A DNA stretch of 64,000 bases from Melanopsichium pennsylvanicum (Eukaryota; Basidiomycota; Ustilaginomycetes; Ustilaginales): positions 1,674,001 to 1,738,000 of the forward strand of contig OAPG01000001.1 of NCBI GenBank assembly GCA_900208305.1, given 5' to 3'. Below, piece by piece: positions 29,667-40,744 of this stretch (its first letter is position 1; every line of letters starts with the position of its first letter). The notes beneath the pieces were generated by a model that did no database searches, was not told where the DNA came from, and was given only the letters and a program-made list of their open reading frames with translations. The position numbers and the translations under genes are program-made.

Positions 29667-31042
29667 CAAATAAACCCAATCACGCTATCCGGATGATAAG
29701 GATGCTTCACCAACTCTTCAAACAATATTTCCGGTACATCTCTTGCCAAGGTGACTGTCACTTTGATGATCTTCCTAGCATCCAAACGTGGCAAGTTCCT
29801 GAGCAGCTTCATGGGACTATTACTCTCTAGCAGATCGGTACGCATAATGTGGAGTTGAGCTACAATGCAAAGCACGTTGAAATGAACACCGAATGCGAGC
29901 AAGAAATCCCACAGTTGGAGCACCTCGGGAAGTGGCGGTGTGCAAGCGCACATAGTCATGACGCTGGGAAAGGCGTAGATCTCTGCTGACAGGTTTTTCG
30001 ATCGCAGATGGGTGTATAGCGGAGGGTCGAGGATCTCCAGACATCGATCTAGGAGCTGTCGTAGTCCCAAAACATCACAGAATCACAAAATGAGAATGAC
30101 AGGTCGATCGGTGTAGGACAAAGGGAAACCGGGGTTAGCATGTTTCCTTGAGAGAGCGTATCGAGAGCTCAAGTTGCAAATTCTGCTTACCTGCAAACCT
30201 CGATGAACACCACCCAACGTGGGCTGCACATAAAGCGGACAACACCACTCGATAAAGCGACTGAAACATCTGAATGCCTCCACCTCGCTTTCCATCGTAT
30301 ACAGGAATGGTGCAGCAAGCACGTTCATCCCTTGAACATAGCTAAACTCGTAAACTCCGCCATCGTCTGCTTCATCCTCACTATCTTCGCCTCGGTTGTA
30401 CTTCCAAACAAAGGCATCTAGGAGACGGATAAGTTTCTCCTCTTTCACTCGTTCTTTGAAGCCTTGGTCCGTCGCTAGAGTCCGGAAGGTGTCGTTTCGA
30501 ATCTTTTCGTGCGAGGGGGAATTGCCTTTAGCAACAAGGCTTAGATAAGTGGGTATGTCGAGAGAGTCTATGTTGAGGAGAAGCTTCCAGATCACACTGC
30601 GGTAGGAAGTATTGGTGGGGGTGAGAAATGAATCGGGAGGAAGAGGTGTTGTGATCAATTTGTGTCGAATACGTGAGAGGGGGTCCGATGGTGATGTGGG
30701 AAGTGAGGAGGTGCTTGTGCTTGGAGAGTCGAGAAGACGGCGAGATGCTGGTGTTCGACCACTACCACGGGTGCTTGAGGTGATTGCACGAGGTGTCCCT
30801 CCACGCCCTCGACTTGAACGATGCGATGAGATCGTATCCATGGTCGAAGTCCTAGTGGCTTTTCTTGCAGAGGATGAAGAGGTAGCAAGGGTTTGATGTG
30901 ACTGCATCTGAATGAAGAGCCGCTTCCACTCTGTAGCGCTGATGCTGGCGGCATCATCGCTGCTGCTGGTGTTTCGGCTCGAAAAGCTGTCGACTATGCG
31001 CGGTGCGCCTGAAGATGATGATGGCGTAGAGACCTCCGTCAT
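29666..31042 (-). CDS. BUB2: TBC-domain GTPase-activating protein Bub2/Cdc16 (two exons)
   Basis: Exon 1 (31042-30191) and exon 2 (30055-29666) are joined over a 135-nt intron (GTAAGC donor, TGCTAAC branch candidate, ACAG acceptor), giving 413 residues. The in-frame codon at 31057 is GTG, so the ATG at 31042 is taken. A Ser-rich N-terminus precedes a TBC domain with the arginine-finger motif IRNDTFR (IxxDxxR) and glutamine-finger motif YVQGMN (YxQ). The junction restores GLQ-LLDRCLEILDPPLY, which fits Bub2/Cdc16 rather than general Rab GAPs, as does CACTPPLPEVLQLWDFLLAFG. Bub2 with Bfa1/Byr4 holds the Tem1/Spg1 GTPase off until the spindle is placed, controlling mitotic exit and septation. 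Confidence 0.93.
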
Positions 31043-31633
31043 AATTGCTGAAATCACTCGGATGTGATGGATAAGTCAAGATGATGACCAGAACGCCGTC
31101 AAGGATTTGAGCGTAGTGTGAATTGCCATGATGGACCCTGAAAGAGTTCCAGCACGCGCTCCGACCAACACCTCTGAGAAATCACAAGATTCATGCATAC
31201 GCACGCGTCACAGCACAGCATCGCAATCGTTCGCACACCATAGCAGCTCATCCCGCACTGCAAGAGTACAGTAAATTACGATTCTCAACCCGATCGAGCA
31301 CCTCACGACGTGGAGCTCACGATACGCAGGCCAAACTTGGAGCTGGATGGTGTGAAAGTTCGTCAAATTAGGTCAAGATGGACGAGACCGAGAATTGGAT
31401 TGAAAAACTGCGTAAAAGTACAAATGGTGTGGAAGAAACCGGTACATGCTGTTCCATGCTATGCTGGAACGGAGAAGACCAAGAAAAGATCGCTTTGGCG
31501 TATGTGGGCTGATCTAACGGTCCAAATGGAGGGTATTATGCAGAGGCAGCAAAGGAGGAAAGTAAAAGGACGATGGACTGAAGTCGAAGGGAGCTTTTAA
31601 GAGTTGGTCGCACGGTTGCTAGCCTGGATGCAA
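31043..31633. other. Intergenic region: BUB2 promoter and 3' end of the RING-like gene
   Basis: The 591 bp region contains an exact copy of the recurrent element (31266-31279). Frame 31310-31600 has no support. Confidence 0.5.
31266..31279 (+). promoter_or_regulatory. Recurrent intergenic element (GTACAGTAAATTAC)
   Basis: Exact 14-mer also at 44251 and, reversed, at 16990. It lies 224 bp upstream of the BUB2 start. Confidence 0.45.
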
Positions 31634-32866
31634 TCAGACAAACACCGCCCAAGCCGAATACTTGCTATTGTCATCCTTCGTGCATTTCTGCTCGCAACCC
31701 TGAATTGGGCATTCGAAACGTTTCGGCTTCTTGGGCTTCTTAGGCGGAGAGTCGACTGGCACGTGAGCGGCTTGTGTGGCTCGAGTTCGTGAGGAAGTTC
31801 GGGAAGCTTTGGCGGGCGGCTCGGCCTCGGGCGGGTCAATGGCCTTGGCTTTACCCTTTCCCGTGCCCTTGCTTGGAGTGCTGTGCACATCGGAGACATC
31901 TGTCAGACCGCTTAATCGATCCAGGCATCGTCCATCGATGACATGACCACAAGGCAACACCCAGATGCGCTGGTCTCCGTTCGCGCCTGTCACTAATGCG
32001 TGGCGGCAGCATGGGCAGATTGGTGTTGTGTCCGGAAGGGGTCCTGTGACGACGGCCTTGTCGTCAAAGTATGTATCAAGGTCGACGGGCGGTTCAATGA
32101 TGGAGTGCGTGAAACCGGGCTGCGCCTCGTATGGATGTGTCCACTTTCGATCGTACTCTTGCGGCACTTTGTTTTGTGCACTTTGGTGAGAGCCGCCGCC
32201 CCCACTGGAGTGCAGACGGTGCATCAAACTGCCAATCAGCTCCATGCTGAATGTTGTGCCAAACCCGAATCCTCCAAAGTTGAAATCTCCGCCCAGACGG
32301 GACATGAAGCTGGCATCGGAGCCGGTCGTTGTACCTCCGCCGCTCCGTCTTGCTGCGGTTGCGCTGGAAGATGAGATGGCTGCACGTCGTGGCGGTAGAA
32401 GCGGGTGAAATCCGGACGATGACGCGCCTAGAATGCCAGGTCCTTGCGAGATGAGGGACCCGTGATTATGGGGACCTCGTCCGATACCATCGTGGAAACG
32501 AAGGGAAGATGCAGATGCTGGACCGGATGGTCGGTGTGTAGACGACGGATTGCTTGAAGAGCGGAAAAGCGGCTGAGCACGTCTGACAGGTTGCGACTGG
32601 CCGGTGATGGTGAAGCTGGTGTCGTCATCTTCGTCATCGCTGTCGAGGACGATAGTTTCGGCGACAGGTCTGGAAGGCCTCGTACCGCTCGAGGAGGACG
32701 CGGCATTCGTCGTTGTGACGCGCGAAGATGGCCGATCAACGTGGTGAGAGCCGGAAGACCAGTCAAGAATATGAGTGTCGGTGATTGTCGTCGGTGGCCG
32801 TGATCGGATGTGAGCGGGAGGCGACTCTTCAGTGAGGTCGATCACAGTGCCGTGCGATCGACTCAT
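31634..32866 (-). CDS. RING-like zinc-binding protein with SUMO-interacting motifs
   Basis: The 410-residue single-exon protein has two N-terminal SUMO-interacting-type motifs: VIDLTEE (residues 7-13), and IVLDSDDEDDD (about residue 72), a hydrophobic core followed by an acidic run. The middle is Ser/Gly-rich. The C-terminal third carries Cys/His pairs CPCC (about 285), CGHVIDGRC (about 305) and CPIQGCEQKC (about 383). These are spaced like a divergent RING, interrupted by a basic Pro/Lys linker, and the protein ends in YSAWAVFV. Similar RING-like C-termini occur in uncharacterised fungal proteins. SIMs plus RING suggest a SUMO-targeted ubiquitin ligase of the Slx8-Rfp type, but the atypical spacing makes this an inference. 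Confidence 0.8.
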   Translation of the reverse strand: MSRSHGTVIDLTEESPPAHIRSRPPTTITDTHILDWSSGSHHVDRPSSRVTTTNAASSSSGTRPSRPVAETIVLDSDDEDDDTSFTITGQSQPVRRAQPLFRSSSNPSSTHRPSGPASASSLRFHDGIGRGPHNHGSLISQGPGILGASSSGFHPLLPPRRAAISSSSATAARRSGGGTTTGSDASFMSRLGGDFNFGGFGFGTTFSMELIGSLMHRLHSSGGGGSHQSAQNKVPQEYDRKWTHPYEAQPGFTHSIIEPPVDLDTYFDDKAVVTGPLPDTTPICPCCRHALVTGANGDQRIWVLPCGHVIDGRCLDRLSGLTDVSDVHSTPSKGTGKGKAKAIDPPEAEPPAKASRTSSRTRATQAAHVPVDSPPKKPKKPKRFECPIQGCEQKCTKDDNSKYSAWAVFV

Positions 32867-35802
32867 GGTGTGCCAAAATACTTTGGAAGGACGCTGCGAT
32901 GATAGAAAGGTGCGTTGGTAGCGAAGATGCGGAGGGCTCGGTTGCAGGCGTTGCCGACGAGCTCCGCAGCTGGTTTCTTTATGAGAAATGTGCCGATGCT
33001 CGAAAAGTGCTTCGGAACGTCGAGACTGAGCTTCCGCAGTCTAAACTTGTTGACGAGCTCCGAACAAAGCGCTGTAAGTTAGCCAAGCGGAGTAAGGCGA
33101 TCGTTGAGCTAGGCTCTGCCACGATGTGTGGATGTATGCGAAGTGCGCCACGATCCTCGTATTCAAGAAGGCGGAAAATTAGTCAAAAGGTACGAATTTG
33201 ATCGGTAACTTGCCACGGTCTGACCTTCAGCAGTGGTATGTACGAATTGCAGGATGCGATTGAAGTAGGCAAAATAAGATATTGACACGGAGCGACTTCA
33301 TCTCGATGCTGCTTAGCTTGAAGGCAAGGTCACTGTATCGGTTCACCGAATTGGTCGCTGATTCTCCTCGAAAGCGCCTCCGTCTGTTCTGCTAGCACAC
33401 GATAGCTGATCAGTCAAGGCGGTGACGATTGTTCTCGTGGTTCCAAGAGTTAGTAATGTGGCAAATGGGGGAGGAGGTGCGGGGAACAATTCGATATGTA
33501 GAGTGGCATGGAAGCCGAAGCTTAGAATCCATAAGCCCGCTAACTTACAGCTGGTATCTGTTGGTGGCGCAGGCGTGGTACAAATTCGTTGGCATAGATT
33601 GGGTTTGCAATGCAATTGTCTGCTCTCATACGGTAAAATGGTGTTGGTTCGCTTGAGCCCGGTTGTCGGCGTTACTCCGGGCTTAAAATCACGAGGATGA
33701 CGTGAGGCTGGCTCGGTCGAAATTACCAAGCTGTCCGGTCTAACAGCTTGGTACTAACAGCCACGAGCTTGGTAATTTCGACCCTTGAAGATTCGTACGG
33801 GAACTGGTCGCTGATCACGACGTGTATACGAGAATTTTCGAGGCTGCGGTCAGGAATGCTTTATTCCTTTACCAAAAAATTGAGGCAGCATCACCTTAGA
33901 TACTTGCACAAATCAGAGGAGAAGAATTTTTGCTAAAAGTCTGCGCATCTTTGCATCCAAGTGACTGACACCCTTAAAGTCACGGAGAATGCTCCTAACA
34001 CCTTCTTCCTCCTTACCCACCGTTCCATTGCATCCTTCCCAATCTCTACCTTCTTCTTCTTCCATATCATCGACCACTTGTGCTTTGTGTACGAGTGTGT
34101 CGTTCATTGTGCAAAGTGTAAGTTTATCCCATCATTTTGCCTCTATCCCCTTTGTTCCAGTGATGACTTTTCACTCCTTTCCCCGGCCTATACGACCATG
34201 CCGAGACGATAAGGAAGCTCGTGTCGCAGCGAGCTCGATTCATTCTTTTGTGCATGCCAGCACACTTCTGTCTGATGGACATTCTCTGCTTGGTCGCTGT
34301 TGTCATGACGAGGCGCAGCAACTAGCAGAGGCACGCCAAGGCGTCAAGGAGGCGCTTCAATACTCAAAATGCAGCGAGACGGACATCAAGCTGACCCGCT
34401 TTCTTTCTGTTCTCGTCGTCGTCACTGATCGCAGTCCTCTTCCATCACTCGAACTTGTCTCAATCTTCCCTTGAGCTCGCTCCCACCTGTGCTTAGCGTA
34501 AGTATTTCGTCAACACCACTCTATTGAAAGCGCATCGCACGGCGGCTGCAGGAACCGTCTCCGATGATGATAAACCTGGTATCCAACCAAATTCGCAGTT
34601 TCCACTCTAGAACCCTAGCATCCCCCCGGGGGTGGGGCATTCTGGCTCTCCTTGCGAGAGATTCATATGGGATGGCGGCCATCTTCTTTTGAGGAGGTCC
34701 ACGGCACGAACCCTCCTCTGTTTACAGAGGAGAGCCGGTGGGGCCAGTGTCGCCTTCTCGAATCGCTTGTATCGTCTGGATTGCAGCCGGCTCTGGTCCG
34801 ATGAGGGTTTGCAGACCTTCCTTGGAAGTCTGAGGGGCAATTTTATCCTCGTTCTTTGCTATCCGTCCATCTGCAGCATGTGCTTTCAAGGAGGCCCAAG
34901 TCGACCATGTCGGTGTTTGAAAAGCAAAGCACTGACCTGACGAATCTTCTACTTCCTTTTAACGCCACTCATTGGACGCTTCACTTGGGCTTCACTTGAA
35001 CCTCACGGACCTTCGATATGAACAGTCCTCCTGTACAATAGATTCACTTCAAGGCGCACTGTTCTGGACCCCTCCTGCACGGTGCGTACCTCACTTTCCA
35101 ATGTGCATGATTTGACGATATCTTTGATTCGTCCTTCCCGGGGACCTTTTCTTTCCTCTCTGTTGCTGCCCTTTGCTTTCTTTGCTTTCACCCTGGAGAC
35201 GACGTTGACGACCAACAAGATGAGCTATTTATACATAACCGATAAGCATTAGGAAGAGCCGTCGAGAGCGGGCGGTCTGTGTGCTCCTTTGCGTCTCATT
35301 TGGACAAAGCGAACGGAGGCGATTTTTTGCTTGCTCGGGCAGCTTCGTGCCATATTCGTCTGGCGCTTGAGGCAGCTAGAGTAGGTTGTCGTCGCTGGTG
35401 CCCGTCCTCGAGGTCTTGTCTGTCGTTGGTCGAGTCCTATGTTCATCCCTTGTCCAAGCGTCTCCACGGTTGACGGGGTCCTCTTTGGAACTCTCCTGTG
35501 TTGAGATGCTCATATAGCTTGGTTGATTCGAGCTTGGACTCTCACTTCTGGACGTGATAGTGAAGTTGGGTGCCGCGTTTCGCGTGGACGAAAGTTTGGT
35601 TTCCTGAAAAGTCGTCGACGTCAGCTCTATTGCTGTGAAGGCAATCACAGGCTCGTAGCAGAACAAAGCAGACAGAGGAGAGCAAGCGATCACATCAACC
35701 TACAATTTCGTCTGGCTCCTTGATGGATTTCGATGAACTAACATCCTTTAATTCGCTTCGCTGCCACAGATATCTATTTTGAATCTACTCGACGCTTCCA
35801 CA
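32867..35802. other. Large intergenic region with an 18-bp inverted repeat
   Basis: The 2.9 kb region has no supported gene. The plus frame at 32899 starts 33 bp from the divergent RING-like ATG and is probably leader. Around 33960-34500 the sequence is strongly pyrimidine-rich with GTAAGT donors at 34118 and 34499, which could be spliced non-coding leader or RNA. A TATA-like TATTTATA lies near 35225. The inverted repeat at 33715 is listed separately. Confidence 0.4.
33715..33783. repeat. Perfect 18-bp inverted repeat with a third half-site in the loop
   Basis: GGTCGAAATTACCAAGCT (33715-33732) is the exact reverse complement of 33766-33783, with 33 bp between. The spacer has another AGCTTGGTA (33744-33752) matching the inner part of the right arm. 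No target-site duplication or transposase is visible. It could be a hairpin RNA, an array of protein-binding half-sites, or a tiny terminal-inverted-repeat remnant. Confidence 0.8.
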
Positions 35803-36315
35803 ATGTCGATGCTCGCACGTAACCTTTTCGGCCAAGCAAGGTCGAGTCTCTCTCGCCAAGCTGCTTCGACTTTCGCATGGGGCGTCCGACACGAGTCTTC
35901 CTCCGCTGCCTCCCAGGCCACTGTTGCCTCTGGCTCTTCATTTGGTGAATCAGCTCCTGCCACGCACTATCGCATCACCTTGCGAAGATCAGGTATTGGC
36001 ATGCCTGAGAAGATTAACCGCACTCTTCAGGGGCTTGGTCTCAAGAGGCGTTTGCAATCCGTCTATCGACCCATCGGCCCTGATATGGCCGGTGCCATTC
36101 TTGCCGTCAAGGAACTCGTGCACGTCGAGAATGTGCGACGACTCCAGGAGGCCGAGCAAATGTTGCTGAATGACGAGGAGGCCACTTGGGTCAACGAGGT
36201 TGGCGAGATTGTCGATCCTGGCAAGGCAGCCAAGAAGGCGCCTCGGGGCTACAAGATCGTTGGCAACGTTGTAAGCGAGCTGCGCGACCAGCAGATCAAG
36301 GACTATTCTGCATAA
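35803..36315 (+). CDS. MRPL33: Mitochondrial large-subunit ribosomal protein uL30m
   Basis: The 170-residue frame starts at the ATG at 35803; the codon at 35779 is TTG. The N-terminus is basic, Ser/Ala-rich and lacks acids (MSMLARNLFGQARSSLSRQ), as for a mitochondrial presequence. The ribosomal L30 fold follows: THYRITLRRSGIGMPEK, TLQGLGLKRRLQSVYRP, then MAGAILAVKELVHVENV. It belongs to the mitochondrial 54S subunit. A C-terminal extension of about 50 residues (ATWVNEVGEIVDPG, then basic) exceeds the bacterial protein, as in other fungal mitoribosomal proteins. MRPL33 is the yeast symbol. Confidence 0.92.
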   Translation: MSMLARNLFGQARSSLSRQAASTFAWGVRHESSSAASQATVASGSSFGESAPATHYRITLRRSGIGMPEKINRTLQGLGLKRRLQSVYRPIGPDMAGAILAVKELVHVENVRRLQEAEQMLLNDEEATWVNEVGEIVDPGKAAKKAPRGYKIVGNVVSELRDQQIKDYSA

Positions 36316-39223
36316 GCAGGACGTTTCTCCTACCGGACGTCTCTTCCACTGTATTACTACTAAACCTTTGCCTTGCTGCTTCCTATCCGGTAGCACGAGC
36401 CTTCTTTCGTTTCTTGTTGCGAATGCATACCCCTTTTTCCTCTGAGACTTGTGGCTTATGTCTGCGTTTTTGAATGACGGACTGGAATCAGTCTTGTGGG
36501 TCGGCTGTGTTGGCGCTACTTACTTAGTACTTGACGTCTGTGACTTGGCATGTCGGAGGGCTTCGGAACCTTGACTGATCTTTCTCATTCTTGCAAGTTG
36601 CGAATGTCTCAGCGTCTGATCCGAAGGCTTCCGAACACCTTTGCCCTTGTTCTCTGCCTAAAATCATCCAAAGTCTGCTCTGGCACGATGTAGAAATGGG
36701 AGATGGTCCTTGCGAGTTCGGCTAAATGACGATAGACACGCGCTGCAACAGGCTCAACATAGATTCTGTTTGTGATGTGAAAGGCAGGCGTCCATGGCAG
36801 TCGATGTGATGTGAAGTACTCGACACCAAATATAAAGCAGTGCACTGCGGTTGCGGTGCATTGAATCAGATTTTGACGTGCGTCACTGAGCAGAGAGAAG
36901 TGGTCGGAGTGTTCATCTAAATTTACAAGCGTACAGCTTATGAGAGATGTTCACGTCAGACTTGCAACTACATACAAGCAGCTCCATGATTGCAGTCTCG
37001 CCCGATGTCTTACGCTGGCAACGATGGTCGAATTCGACGCAAAGACTCGGCAACGACCACGCGAGGTGGGTGAAAGAGGAAGAGTGTGCGACAACGGCCG
37101 ATTGGACCCTGGATTACGGGTGTGATTCACCCCCAACAGAACAGAGTGAATGACTCATGAAGGCGATTGAGATTAGGCCATCATCGCATCAGCCGCATTC
37201 GCGTGTCACTGCTAAATGCAAGGCTCGGTTGATCCGCAAGATCTGTGCTGAATGATTCTGTGATCGTCACAGGTCACGTCGCGCTCTGTCAAATCCTTTT
37301 GACCAAGCTCCTGCTCAGAGTGATGCGATACAGGATGCGACTCAGACAATACGCACATACGCAAGGTGTTCCAACAGAGATTGTCAAACGAATCTCGGTT
37401 CGCTTCCATCAGCTTGAGCCTTTCGATGGCGACACGGGATTTGCTTGAATGCGTGATAAGCTAGCAAGCTAGCGGGTTCGAGGCTCGAAGCCACACATGT
37501 TGTTGATGTGCGTGACGCAAGCCAGAGCAGATGGCGAGGACCCTAATCGGAGGAAGAAGGGGTCGAAAAAGCACAGCATCACAACGGCATAATAGAAAGC
37601 AATAATCGATCTTGACGATCTCGCCATCCACTTGGCGCGCGCGTCACCGCAAAGGTAAGAGATCAGGGACTGGAGGCTGACCAGCATCAACCTTTGGGCT
37701 CTGTGATGCGACGTGACAGTGATGCAGCTCTAGCTCGGCAAGCGAGAAAATCAGGGCTTAGTGTCTGAGCATATGGAGCTTTCTTGATCTCTCTGAGCGT
37801 CGGACGAGGCAAACGAGCCCACCACACTACACTGAGTCGTCGGTTTTGGGTGATCCCGACTCAGCCGTTGCGAGGTTGATTCGGCGATATACGACTTGCG
37901 TCACCTTGGCACTGCTGACACCATCTCTCCCTCCATCACGTTACTTTTTGTTTCTTTTTCCTCACGACAATTTTCTCCTTCTCGGGTGACTGTGATCAAA
38001 TTTGGTGTCGTATGATACCATGTCAGCACGGGCGTGTGATGCTGAGCTTGTCACGGGACACCTTATGGATACGTGATGAATTGAGACGAGGCGGAAAGAC
38101 TGAATTGCGGAACCGGGTCCCTGAAATCGAGAGCCTTTTTCCCCCCTGTCATGCAGTTTGCAGCTGCATCAAAAAGTCACCTTTGCCGCTCCACATTTGT
38201 GAAACCCTGTGATTGCGCTGGTGGCAATTGTTGACACTGAGCTAGTCACCGCCTCTCTAAGCCGAGTTATCGGAACTTGCTCAGCACTCTTTTGCTCTCA
38301 GCTCGAGTAGGGTGCCGTAGCCGATGCTGCATCATCCTCTGCGCATGGAGTCAAAGTCAAGGTTTTGCGTCCATATACACCGCTCTTCATCAGCTCATAG
38401 CGTCAGATCACGCACGCCCGCCCGCATCAGTACCTGATCACGACAGAGACTTCATCAAACTGCGCAACGGATCGTGTTTATCAAATTTGTGAGCCGAAAC
38501 ACTGGGTTTGCAATTTCGCCTTCTGCCTGAGCTCTCACCGAGTCACTCAATCTGTCAATACAGCGACTAACTTAGCGGCATGCCCATCCCCTTGGACCCT
38601 TACTTAGATAGACCTTGTATCTAGTCAGCCTCCCCCTTCATCGCGCCCCTCTCTCAATCCCCTTTCCTCTGTCCCATCGTCTCCCTCTTCAAGTTCAGTA
38701 ACTGTCACCCCAGCCACCAACTCCAGCGAGACACAGAGCCTAAGCACAAGTATATCGAGTGTCGCCCTACAAACAGCTCCACTTTCATCTGCGCCACCCA
38801 CTTCTATATTACAGTATGCTTGCTTGAAGTAGCCAAAACTACTCGCTGCAAATTTTGCGACTCATTTCATCTCGAATTGCAATTTGCAGCTGTCACCCTG
38901 CTACCCACCCATTTTTGTTGGCCATTCAGCTCCTCTGCTGAGTTTGTCTCAAAACGTTCCGCTTCCCAACCATGGATGTCGGTCACTCTCTCCATTCTCC
39001 GGGAGTCTAATCGCCGGCTCACAAGGCCACTTTGCCTGTGCGTCGATTTCGGTCAATCACTTCCAACCTTATCTGTTGCTGCGGCTACACCCGCTACTGT
39101 CACACTTCCCCTGTGTTATCTCTCTGCTCAGCACCGCCATCGTCTCTTTGCGTTTCCTGCGTCACCGCAATCCATTCAACTTCACGACTATCCAGGATTG
39201 GCACCGCTACGCAATCGCTGATC
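36316..39223. other. Large intergenic region upstream of the 39224 gene
   Basis: The 2.9 kb region holds no gene I can support. The minus frame 36609-36845 (78 aa) has reasonable codons but no recognised family. A near-palindrome GCTAGCAAGCTAGC lies near 37461-37474. The last 600 bp are C/T-rich with several upstream ATGs, probably a long 5' leader. A partial element (ATTACAGTAT) occurs near 38809. Confidence 0.4.
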
Positions 39224-40744
39224 ATGGTTTCCCTATCACGCTTCTTTCGCGCCAACGCTCCCGACGACGTGGTCATAGCCCCTCCATTTTCATCGACATC
39301 ATCAGCCACCAGTATGAATACGGCCAACATGAGTCGACGAGAGAGCGTCTTAGTACCGCATCTGGGCAGCCCAGGTAGCCTTAAGGCTGTCTTTGGCACA
39401 ACGATCGCGCATGACTCCACCACGCCAGAAGAATTCGTCGACGATATTTTGCCCGATTTCGCTCAGAGTTCCATTCTCGGACCCAATGCAGCGTTTGGAC
39501 GTCGATCTCGTCTTGACGATTCAGCCGGAGAGGGCCTCCGCCGAAACGTGCTTGTGCGTAATGCTATGCTCTCCAGCCTCGAGCGTGAGCGACGTCAGAT
39601 GGCCAAGGACGCGTCCGTCATGGACCCGACTGTCTCCACTACAGTTGTTCGGCAGAGTAGCTCGATCACCGACATGGATGACGAGGCCCAATTCTTTGAA
39701 GATCTTCTTTCGGAGCTCAGTGGCTCGGAATGCTGTGACGCAAAAAGCCTCCTAACAGAGCCTCGTACACGAACTTCGACCGATGCAGTTGCCGATCAGG
39801 CGCAAGATGACGAGGATGACTGTGTTCAGCTCGATTCTGAACTACAGCTCGAGTCAGTGCTCACACAGCCAGTCGATCTAGCCAGCCCAGATACCACCGA
39901 TGCGCATCAAGCACAGCAGCATGAGATCGCCGTCAGCTCAGTGCCAGCTCTTGTCGATTACTGCTCGAGTGCTATCCCTACAGCTGCTGGCTTTGCAGAC
40001 TCGGGCTTTGCAGAAGAGACTTCACGACCCGCATCTGCAGCAAGTTACTGCACTGGCTATCCCAACGTGTGCCCGTACCCTGCCGTTGGGAGCTACGTTG
40101 GGGGCTCATCAGAAGAGCTTCCTGCTCTCATCGATGACGACAGCGACGTCGACGATGACGAAGATGAAGTCGACGAGCAGGGTCAAGGGCTGCATCAGCC
40201 TGCCATGAGAGACGAGCGTCCATCCGGTCCGCAAGGCTCCCTGGTCCCAGACGGTGACGCGACGCTCTCTCGACCTCTTTCGCCCATCACTTCACCTGTT
40301 CATTCTGTCTGTGCAGACTTCGCCAGCTTCCGCGATCCTTTGTCGCCTGAGCCTTCGCGTCCTACATCACCTATTTCAAGCGCTTCCTCCAAAGGCGACG
40401 GTGACGGGCCAAGTCCCCTTCTCATTCCCACAGATTCGGCTGCGCTCCCCTCCCTCGCCGAACTTACATTGCAGCTCCCAGCGACAACCAGAGTCGATCT
40501 CATGACTCGTCCTTCGCGGGTCTGTACATGGTTTGAGCACAAGCAAGAAGCCCCCAATGGTGCGAGCTCTAGTGCCGATCGCATCCGTTGGACTACATCG
40601 CCAGCTACGTACTTCAGGCCTCTGCCAGCACCACCGGACTTCCAACTCTATAGATCAAGTCTCGATCCGCATCGTAGCATTCACGCAACTGCCTCGTTGA
40701 ACGATCCAAGCGACCAAAGTATTGTTGTTCATTGGTCGCATTGA
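39224..40744 (+). CDS. Acidic, disordered protein of unknown function (506 aa)
   Basis: I took the ATG at 39224 (MVSLSRFFRANAPDD); the frame is open further upstream but within the pyrimidine-rich leader. No known domain is seen. The N-terminal 130 residues contain mixed helices (RRNVLVRNAMLSSLERERRQMA). An acidic segment DEAQFFEDLLSELSGSE follows, then an Asp/Glu run (IDDDSDVDDDEDEVDE) and repeated Pro/Ser/Arg motifs (RPLSPITSP, EPSRPTSPISS) that look like proline-directed kinase sites. The last 70 residues (RVCTWFEHKQEAP, then TSPATYFRPLPAPPDF) are the most ordered-looking. It may be lineage-specific. It converges on SLD2. Confidence 0.82.
   Translation: MVSLSRFFRANAPDDVVIAPPFSSTSSATSMNTANMSRRESVLVPHLGSPGSLKAVFGTTIAHDSTTPEEFVDDILPDFAQSSILGPNAAFGRRSRLDDSAGEGLRRNVLVRNAMLSSLERERRQMAKDASVMDPTVSTTVVRQSSSITDMDDEAQFFEDLLSELSGSECCDAKSLLTEPRTRTSTDAVADQAQDDEDDCVQLDSELQLESVLTQPVDLASPDTTDAHQAQQHEIAVSSVPALVDYCSSAIPTAAGFADSGFAEETSRPASAASYCTGYPNVCPYPAVGSYVGGSSEELPALIDDDSDVDDDEDEVDEQGQGLHQPAMRDERPSGPQGSLVPDGDATLSRPLSPITSPVHSVCADFASFRDPLSPEPSRPTSPISSASSKGDGDGPSPLLIPTDSAALPSLAELTLQLPATTRVDLMTRPSRVCTWFEHKQEAPNGASSSADRIRWTTSPATYFRPLPAPPDFQLYRSSLDPHRSIHATASLNDPSDQSIVVHWSH

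Noticed and set aside
24093..34233. 16-mer CTCGTGTCGCAGCGAG shared by 24093-24108 and 34218-34233
   Set aside because: One repeated 16-mer in 64 kb on either strand is close to chance expectation, and flanks do not match.
37461..37500. GCTAGCAAGCTAGC followed by GGTTCGAGGCT, a possible tRNA remnant
   Set aside because: No cloverleaf, A-box or acceptor stem can be assembled around it.
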